Assembly (NCBI RefSeq): GCF_022605165.1
Contig: NC_063068.1
Coordinates: 3,844,001 to 3,908,000, forward strand
Direction of reading: 5' to 3'
DNA length: 64,000 nucleotides
Source of the DNA: Purpureocillium takamizusanense
Taxonomy: Eukaryota; Ascomycota; Sordariomycetes; Hypocreales; Ophiocordycipitaceae
Below the pieces are notes generated by a model. That model was given only the letters and a program-made list of their open reading frames with translations, made no database searches and had not been told where the DNA came from. Both the position numbers and the translations under genes were made by a program. The stretch's first letter is position 1; each line of letters opens with the position of its first letter. Shown here one piece after another: positions 57,843-64,000 of the stretch.

Positions 57843-60083
57843 TGCGCGCCAGGACACGTGACGATGGTTGCGATTTGCTTCTATTGAAGTGGAGGCTGCA
57901 GAGGATGTTTGGTGGAGGACGGGAGCGCCAGGTCCCCCGCCGTGGGTCGTACAGCCAAGGGAAGGAAGACGCTTATGGGAGGTTGTGCTGGCCACAGATG
58001 CTCTGCGGGCTATCGGACGACCGCTCGATTGACTGTCGGTTGCGGGCGCGAACTGTAGTAGGCGTACGCGAGGCAGAAAATGCGTTTTCACCAGGCAGCT
58101 GGATAATTTCGGTGTCGTGGTGTTTGTGTGTGTGCAGAAGGCGGTCGCGCGCGGTGGTGGTGCTGGTGGTATGTGGTGGACGAGTTGTTCTTTTTCTTTC
58201 TGCCCGCCCAGCTCAGTCAGCTTGCCGTGGACGCAAGCGGGCGGTGGGCGGGCGCGAGGGGTGGTAGCATCGGCGGCGGCGGCGGCAGCTGGGGAGGCGG
58301 GGGGATTGGGTTAGGTTGCCACCTGAAGCGCTGCAGTACGCGGAGTGAAGGGGGGACCCATCAATCCAAGGACTGCCTGGATGCCCGGACACCACTGCAA
58401 ACCCCCATCCCAGGGTTCCAGACTGGCCTGGCCGCACCTAAATGCCTCTTTGTGTAACGACCCAGGGAGCCAGCTTCCCTGTCATCGATTTTCAAAAAGT
58501 CCTCTCTCTTCCGAAATGTCTGTGATCCTGCTGCGGCGTCGTTCATCCTAGTACGTATTGCATCTTCTCGGCTCCTTGACCAAGCTCCCCCGTCCCGGCG
58601 TAGAGTGCATGATCCATTGATCCGTGAATGCACGTTTGTATCTACCTTGCAAGATTCGGACGGCACTGCAGGCAATGGCGGCGGCCCCGCCAGAGCTGCA
58701 CGACAAAAGAAAGCAAGATCCTTAGCGGCCGCCATCCCCCACACTTTTCGAGGTCAGATGGGGTAGGCCGGCCCCTCCGACCCCCCGTGTCAGCAACCCG
58801 CCCCAGCGCCTAGCGATTAGCAGCTCCAACCTTTTTTGCAGTCAGGTTGGTACATAGGTACTAGGTAGGCAGTCAAGGCAGTGCACCTGGGTCCCTTTGG
58901 GCCCTCCATCCATGACTCTAGGTAGGTCACCGAGCGGCGAGTGATGGCTCCAGCAGGGCCTTGCCACAAACAGCCTGCCGCCGCAGCCTCAGGCGAGACG
59001 ACAATGAGCACCAACACCCAGTCACGTTGAGGGGACAGGGGGGGGGGGATCGCTGGGACTCGCGTCCGGGGTCCCGTGGCCAAGCCTGCCCGCGCTCTCA
59101 CCTCGCCCCGCCTCAGTCCGGCTCTCTCCCCGAATGTGACGTGACCGATCTCATGTGCGCTGAGAGACACCTCTTGACACGCAAGCTGGCACTCGCAGGC
59201 AACGCCAGCTCGTCCAAGCGGTCAATCATGTGCGGCCAGCTGGTAGAGTTCGAACCCAACAGCCAGCATGGCCCTACTTATTAGAGACACGCCTTTGTTG
59301 TCATGCGGTCCGTCGCTGGCGCCCCCGGGGGCCCATCTTGAAGCCATGCCGTCCGCCGCCGGACCGGCCGTCCCTGCACGTACGGAGCATCTTGTCTCTG
59401 CGTAAGTGACGGCCATGAAAGTCAATCGTATTCAGCGAACGCATGTCTCCAAGGCTCCGACGACGACGGAAGCACCTGCATGCATGCACACCTGTGCATC
59501 CCGTCCGTTCAGCGCGTTGCATCCGTTTCCTGCGGCTGACGGCCAAACAAAGCCTAATTCCATCTTGTTGATGACAATGTAGGAGCCAGCCAGCGTCCTA
59601 AACATTGGTTGAGGCAGCTGTCCACGCTGCGGTGTTTGTTAGCATATCCGCCACATCCAAATGCAGAGATTATCTCCAGTGCACATCGTAAATCATTCAA
59701 AAAATTTCGCGGGCATTCCAGGCATCATAAAATATCGGTGTCTGTCCAGTCCCAGCCATGCATATTGTTGCATATGCCATTGCGCGGCTAGAAACATGTT
59801 TTGTGGCCGTACTTCTAGGTGTTTCAGGGACGCTTCACACGGGATCATTGCAACTCACACACAACCCCCCCGGCAAATTGCAAGGTAATACTCTATTCGA
59901 AGTCATTCAGTTTCAACTTGGGAACCTGCAAGACCGGGGCCATGGTGAAGCAAGAGTGCGCGAAACTGCCCGACTATCCTCAACGCGCCAAAATTCAACA
60001 CACTCTGTGAGTGTCTAGCAGCTTTTCTCTGTGGAGACATAACCAAACAAGGCGGAACTATTCTTGCCGCCGGAGGAAGCAAA
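57843..60083. other. Intergenic region
   Basis: About 2.2 kb between the coiled-coil gene's start and the end of pyruvate carboxylase. It contains a G11 run at 59038-59048 and taggta-type motifs at 58851-58930. No gene or structural RNA was recognised. Confidence 0.5.
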
Positions 60084-63000
60084 TCAAGCCTTGACGATCC
60101 TGCACACCAAGTCGGAGCCGTCAACTGAGTCGCCCTCCTTGACTTGAAGAGTTGACACCTTGCCGCTATGAGGCGCCGAGATGACCATTTCCTGTATTAG
60201 AGTTAGCGACTGCATCGCCCGAGACTCAACCAGCTTGCAGCTTACCATCTTCATTGCCGATAGCACAGCCAAGGGGTCACCCTTCTTCACTTCCGAACCT
60301 TCGTGCACCCGAAGCTCGACCAGCACACCCGACATGGGCGCACCGACCTGGCTCGAGTCGCCGGGATCAGCCTTGGGCCGGCTCACGTTCTCGACCGCCG
60401 CCATCTTGTCGACAACAGTAACCTGTCGAACTTCGCCGTTCATCTCGAAGAAGACCTCACGCTGGCCGGTGTTCTCGCTCAGCGGGCCGACAGCAAGGAG
60501 CTTCAGGATGAGGACCTTGCCCTTTTCGAGCTCGACATTGAACTCCTCGCCAATGGCGGGCTTGCTCAAGAAATACCGCGTGGGCAGGACAGATAGATCG
60601 CCATATTGCTGGACGAACTTCTTGTAATCCTCAAACACCTTGGGATACATGACGTACGCGGCGATGTCACACTCGGTGACGGGGCCGCCGTATTTCTTGG
60701 CCAGGTCTTTCTTGACCTTGGCAAAGTCGACGGGCTCAAGGAACAGGCCAGGGCGCTTGTCCAGCTTCCGGCGACCGCGCAGAGCATCAGATCGCAGAGG
60801 CTCGGGGAAGCCGCCGTACGGCTGGCCCATGAGGCCCTCCAGGAACTCCAGGACCGATCCAGGGAAGTCGAGCTCCGACGCGCGCGCCTTGACGTCCTCG
60901 GCGGAGAGATTGTTTGAGACCATGAACTGGGCAAGGTCGCCAACTACCTTGGAAGTCGGTGTGACCTTCACGATGTCGCCTAGGAGGTCATTGGCATGCT
61001 CATACGCCTTCTTCGTCTCCAGCCACTGCGATCCGAGACCGAGCTGCGAGGCCTGGAACATCATGTTGGTGAGCTGGCCACCAGGGATCTCGTGTTCGTA
61101 CACCTCGGGGTCGGGGCCAGCAAGGTGCGCCTCGAAGGGAGAGTAAAGCAGGCGCAGCTGGGACCAGTACGTGTCCAGAGCGCGAACCTGCCTGGGGTCC
61201 AGGCCGGGGTCGAGATCGCTGCCTTCGAGAGAGGCCAGGATGGCATTGATGCTGGGCTGAGACGTCATGCCCGACAGGCTGTCCGTGGCGGCGTCGACGG
61301 CGTCGGCACCAGCCTTGGCGCAAGCAACCATTGACGCCACACCCGTGCCTGCAGAGTCGTGGGTGTGGACGTGGATGGGCAGGTCGGGGTACTTCTTGCG
61401 GATAGAGCCGATCAGCAAAGTGGCCGCGTGAGGCTTAAGAACACCCGCCATGTCCTTGATGCCCAGAACATGAATATCGAGCTTGACCAGCTTGTCCACG
61501 AGGGCCAGGTAGTACTCGAGGTTGTACTTCTTCTGGGGGTTGAGCATGTCTCCGCTGTAGCACACTGTGCCCTCAACAACGCCGCCCGCCTTGTGAACAG
61601 CCTTGATACCGACCTCGAGCTGGTCGATGTCGTTCAGGGCATCGAAGACTCTGAAAATGTCAACGCCATTCTTCTTGGCCTGCTCAACAAAGTGATCAAT
61701 GGCGTTGTCCGGAAGCGACGAGTAGGCAACGCCGTTGGCACCACGGAGAAGCATCTGGAACGGGATGTTCGGGATGGCCTTTCGCATGCGGCGCAGGCGG
61801 TCCCAGGGATCCTCGTAGAGGAACCGGTATGCGACGTCGAAGGTGGCGCCGCCCCAGCACTCCAGGCTGTAAAGGTTGGAGAGTGCGTGGCTGGTTTCCT
61901 TGGCAATGTTGAGCAGGTCGGTGGTCCGCACGCGCGTGGCGAGGAGAGACTGATGAGCATCACGCCACGTAGTGTCCATGAGCAAGCAGCCCTTGTAGTC
62001 ACGGACCGCCTTCGCAAATGCCTTCGGTCCTTGTTCCACAAGAATGTTCCTCCAGCCCCTTTGGCAGGGCGCGCTGACATCGATCTTGGTGCCATCGGAA
62101 GCAACAAGCTCGGGCAGAATGATCTCGCCCTTGAACTTGGGCTCGCCAATCTGTCCCTTGATGGAGCTACCGTTGACGGCGACATCACCGAGGTACGCAA
62201 GAAGCTTCTGCGCGCGGTTCTGGCTACCGACAAGGTCGAAGAGCTGGGGAGTATCATCGATGAACGTGGTCCAGCAAGTTCCGTCAATGAAAACGGGGTG
62301 TGTCAGGAGGGAGGCGAGGAATGGGATATTGGTCTTGACACCGCGGACACGGAACTCGATCAGGGCTCGCAGGACCTTTCGCCGCGCAATCTCGTACGTC
62401 GAGCCATGACAGGTGACCTTGGTCAAAAGCGAGTCGTAGAAAGCTATGATAAGCCATCAGTAACATGATCTGAAGTGGTCATCGCCATTCTCCGAGAGAT
62501 ACGGATGTTCGGAGGCTTGCGAACCGCAAAATGTGCTACAGCGGGAGGGGTCTTACGAGTAATGACAGCGCCGGCAAAACCGTTGCCGCCGTCGAGACGC
62601 ACGCCATTGCCACCAGCGGAGCGGTAGACCTCAATCTTGCCTGTGTCGGGACGGAACTGCTCGGCCGGGTCCTCGGTGGTGAGTCGGCACTGGATAGCAA
62701 AGCCGCGGGTTGAGATGCGGTCCTGCGTCAGGCCTAGCTGAGCCAGGGTGGCGCCAGCGGCGATCTGAATTTGAGCGGCGACAATGTCGATGCCAGTGAT
62801 CTCCTCGGTAATGGTGTGCTCGACCTGGATACGAGGGTTGATTTCGATGAAGTAGTAGCGGTTCTGCTGATCGACAAGAAACTCCGCAGTGCCAGCATTG
62901 CGGTAGTTGACTGACTTGGCGAGCCTGACGGCATCAGCCAGGATGGCGTCGCGGGTCTCGGCAGGGAGATCCTTCGCTGGGGCTATCTCGACAACCTTCT

Positions 63001-64000
63001 GGTGTCGTCGCTGGACGGAACAATCACGCTCGTACAGATGGACAATGTTGCCGTGGTTGTCACCGAGCAGCTGGACCTCGATATGCTTGGGCTTGTCGAG
63101 GAATCGCTCGACGAAGACAGTGCCGTTGCCGAAAGCAGACTTGGCCTCCGAGGTTGCGCGCTCAAAATGCTCCTGCAAGCTCTCGGGTTCGCGGACGACT
63201 CGCATGCCTCGGCCACCACCGCCATAAGCGGCCTTGATGATGATGGGGAAGCCATACACATCAGTGAAGGACTTGACCTCCTCGTACGTGGCAACGGCGC
63301 CCTCAGTGCCGGGAACGACCGGCACATTAGCTGCGATAGCCAGCTTACGAGCAGATACCTTGTCGCCGAGGGCGTCAATGACGTCGGGGCTCGGGCCGAC
63401 AAACTTTGTTCAAGGCGCGGACTAGTCAGCCTTCCAAAGCGGTTCCGGGTGTGCTCTTGCTGATCTCCTGAACTCACAATAAGACCGGCCTTCTCAACGT
63501 TTCGGGCAAACTCGGCATTCTCCGAAAGGAAGCCGTATCCTTGTGGGGGGTTAGTAGGGGACGTCAATTGTCGGTTGTGGTTCGCATACGGACCTGGGTG
63601 GATCAATTGGACACCGTGCTCGACAGCAATCTTGATAATCTCGTCGCCAGCGAGATAGGCCCCGACAGGGGTATATTGGCCGCGCTTGCCGATGACGTAG
63701 GCTTCGTCCGCCTCTATTTGATTTTGTCAATGAAGCCGCACACGGAGGTTTGCAAATCTTGGCAGAACGGGGCCCTCCATACTTTGCCTGTGCATGCTCA
63801 GACGGTCTTCGTAGCTTTGCGACGGTCAGCAGTTGGTGGCGCGACGCCTTAGCGGCTCCGGATTCGGAGGGCCGATTCAGTACCTGAAGACCGCGACAGT
63901 GTGCAGTGACAGCTCGTGAGCCTACGCCACGACGGTCAGCATCGAATCCCATCATCCGAATTGCGTCAAAGAGCCAGCTGCATACCGTTCTGAAGACCTG
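60084..64000 (-). CDS. pyc: Pyruvate carboxylase, N-terminus beyond window
   Basis: Biotin enzyme that carboxylates pyruvate to oxaloacetate with ATP and bicarbonate; cytosolic in fungi. Eight visible exons: 64000-63986 (partial), 63921-63884, 63814-63783, 63713-63594, 63539-63478, 63403-62557, 62443-60246 and 60191-60084; introns of 64, 69, 69, 54, 74, 113 and 54 nt. The 1,139 visible residues cover nearly all of a protein of about 1,190. The biotin carboxylase part has [17 protein letters not shown], the ATP loop [11 protein letters not shown] and [17 protein letters not shown]. The carboxyltransferase part has [58 protein letters not shown] and the metal-site HTHDSAG. The C-terminal biotin domain has VLSAMKM with the biotin Lys codon at 60249-60251. 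Splicing inside the 5' exons rebuilds [13 protein letters not shown] and [16 protein letters not shown], confirming the model. The 5' end is intron-dense. Confidence 0.96.

Noticed and set aside
59222..59290. Stretch with a gttcgaaccc word suggesting a tRNA T-loop
   Set aside because: No acceptor, D or anticodon stem can be paired around it.
61359..62468. A 369-codon open frame on the plus strand
   Set aside because: It lies wholly antisense to the carboxyltransferase exon of pyruvate carboxylase and reflects that gene's GC-rich codon use; its translation has no independent family features.
1..64000. RIP-mutated repeats or transposons
   Set aside because: No AT-rich blocks, long terminal repeats, transposase or reverse transcriptase fragments were seen.

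Overview
The window is nuclear DNA of a filamentous ascomycete. The signs are: protein genes broken by short introns (about 50-150 nt) with GT...AG ends and CTAAC/CTGAC-like branch sites, wide GC-rich intergenic spaces with homopolymer and microsatellite runs, two fungal Zn2Cys6 regulators, and fungal-only families (RCR-type protein, fibroin-3-related protein, PRO1-type regulator). The proteins read most like Sordariomycetes, probably Hypocreales; that placement is an inference from remembered families. I found no tRNA, rRNA, CRISPR array or transposon I could support.

Layout. 1-3,881 (-): 5' part of dop1 (Dopey), running off the left edge. 4,507-6,309 (+): mon1, divergent from dop1. 6,526-7,098 (-): small unknown protein. 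9,316-12,462 (+): large unknown Ser-rich protein. 13,107-13,988 (+): DUF1445/D-glutamate cyclase-like enzyme. 14,457-16,712 (+): NirA-like Zn2Cys6 regulator in five exons. 18,698-22,407 (+): F-box/propeller-like protein with a C-terminal CaaX box. 23,262-24,524 (-): single-pass Cys-rich cell-surface protein. 29,707-31,908 (-): PRO1/NosA-type developmental regulator, with 5.2 kb of gene-free DNA on one side and 9.2 kb on the other. 41,143-43,709 (+): SAM-PH protein (Boi-like). 44,436-45,402 (-): SOD-like mitoribosomal protein. 46,356-47,571 (+): STIMATE-family membrane protein. 48,288-49,928 (-): fibroin-3-related membrane protein. 52,498-53,079 (-): RCR-type membrane protein. 57,144-57,842 (-): small coiled-coil unknown. 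60,084-64,000 (-): pyruvate carboxylase, running off the right edge.

How the genes fit together. There is no biosynthetic cluster or mobile island; this is ordinary chromosomal housekeeping and regulatory content. A trafficking theme recurs: dop1 and mon1 share one promoter region and both act on endosomes, and three single-pass membrane proteins each carry a cytosolic PPxY motif of the kind bound by the Rsp5/NEDD4 ubiquitin ligase that sorts membrane cargo. The most unusual features are the gene-poor surroundings of the PRO1-type gene, the F-box protein with a polybasic tail and farnesylation-type terminus, and several introns placed exactly at functional sites (first zinc cysteine, biotin lysine, start codon).

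Exon limits were read by eye from splice signals, reading frame and family continuity. They are firm where the joined protein restores a known motif and weaker elsewhere, as noted in each entry.
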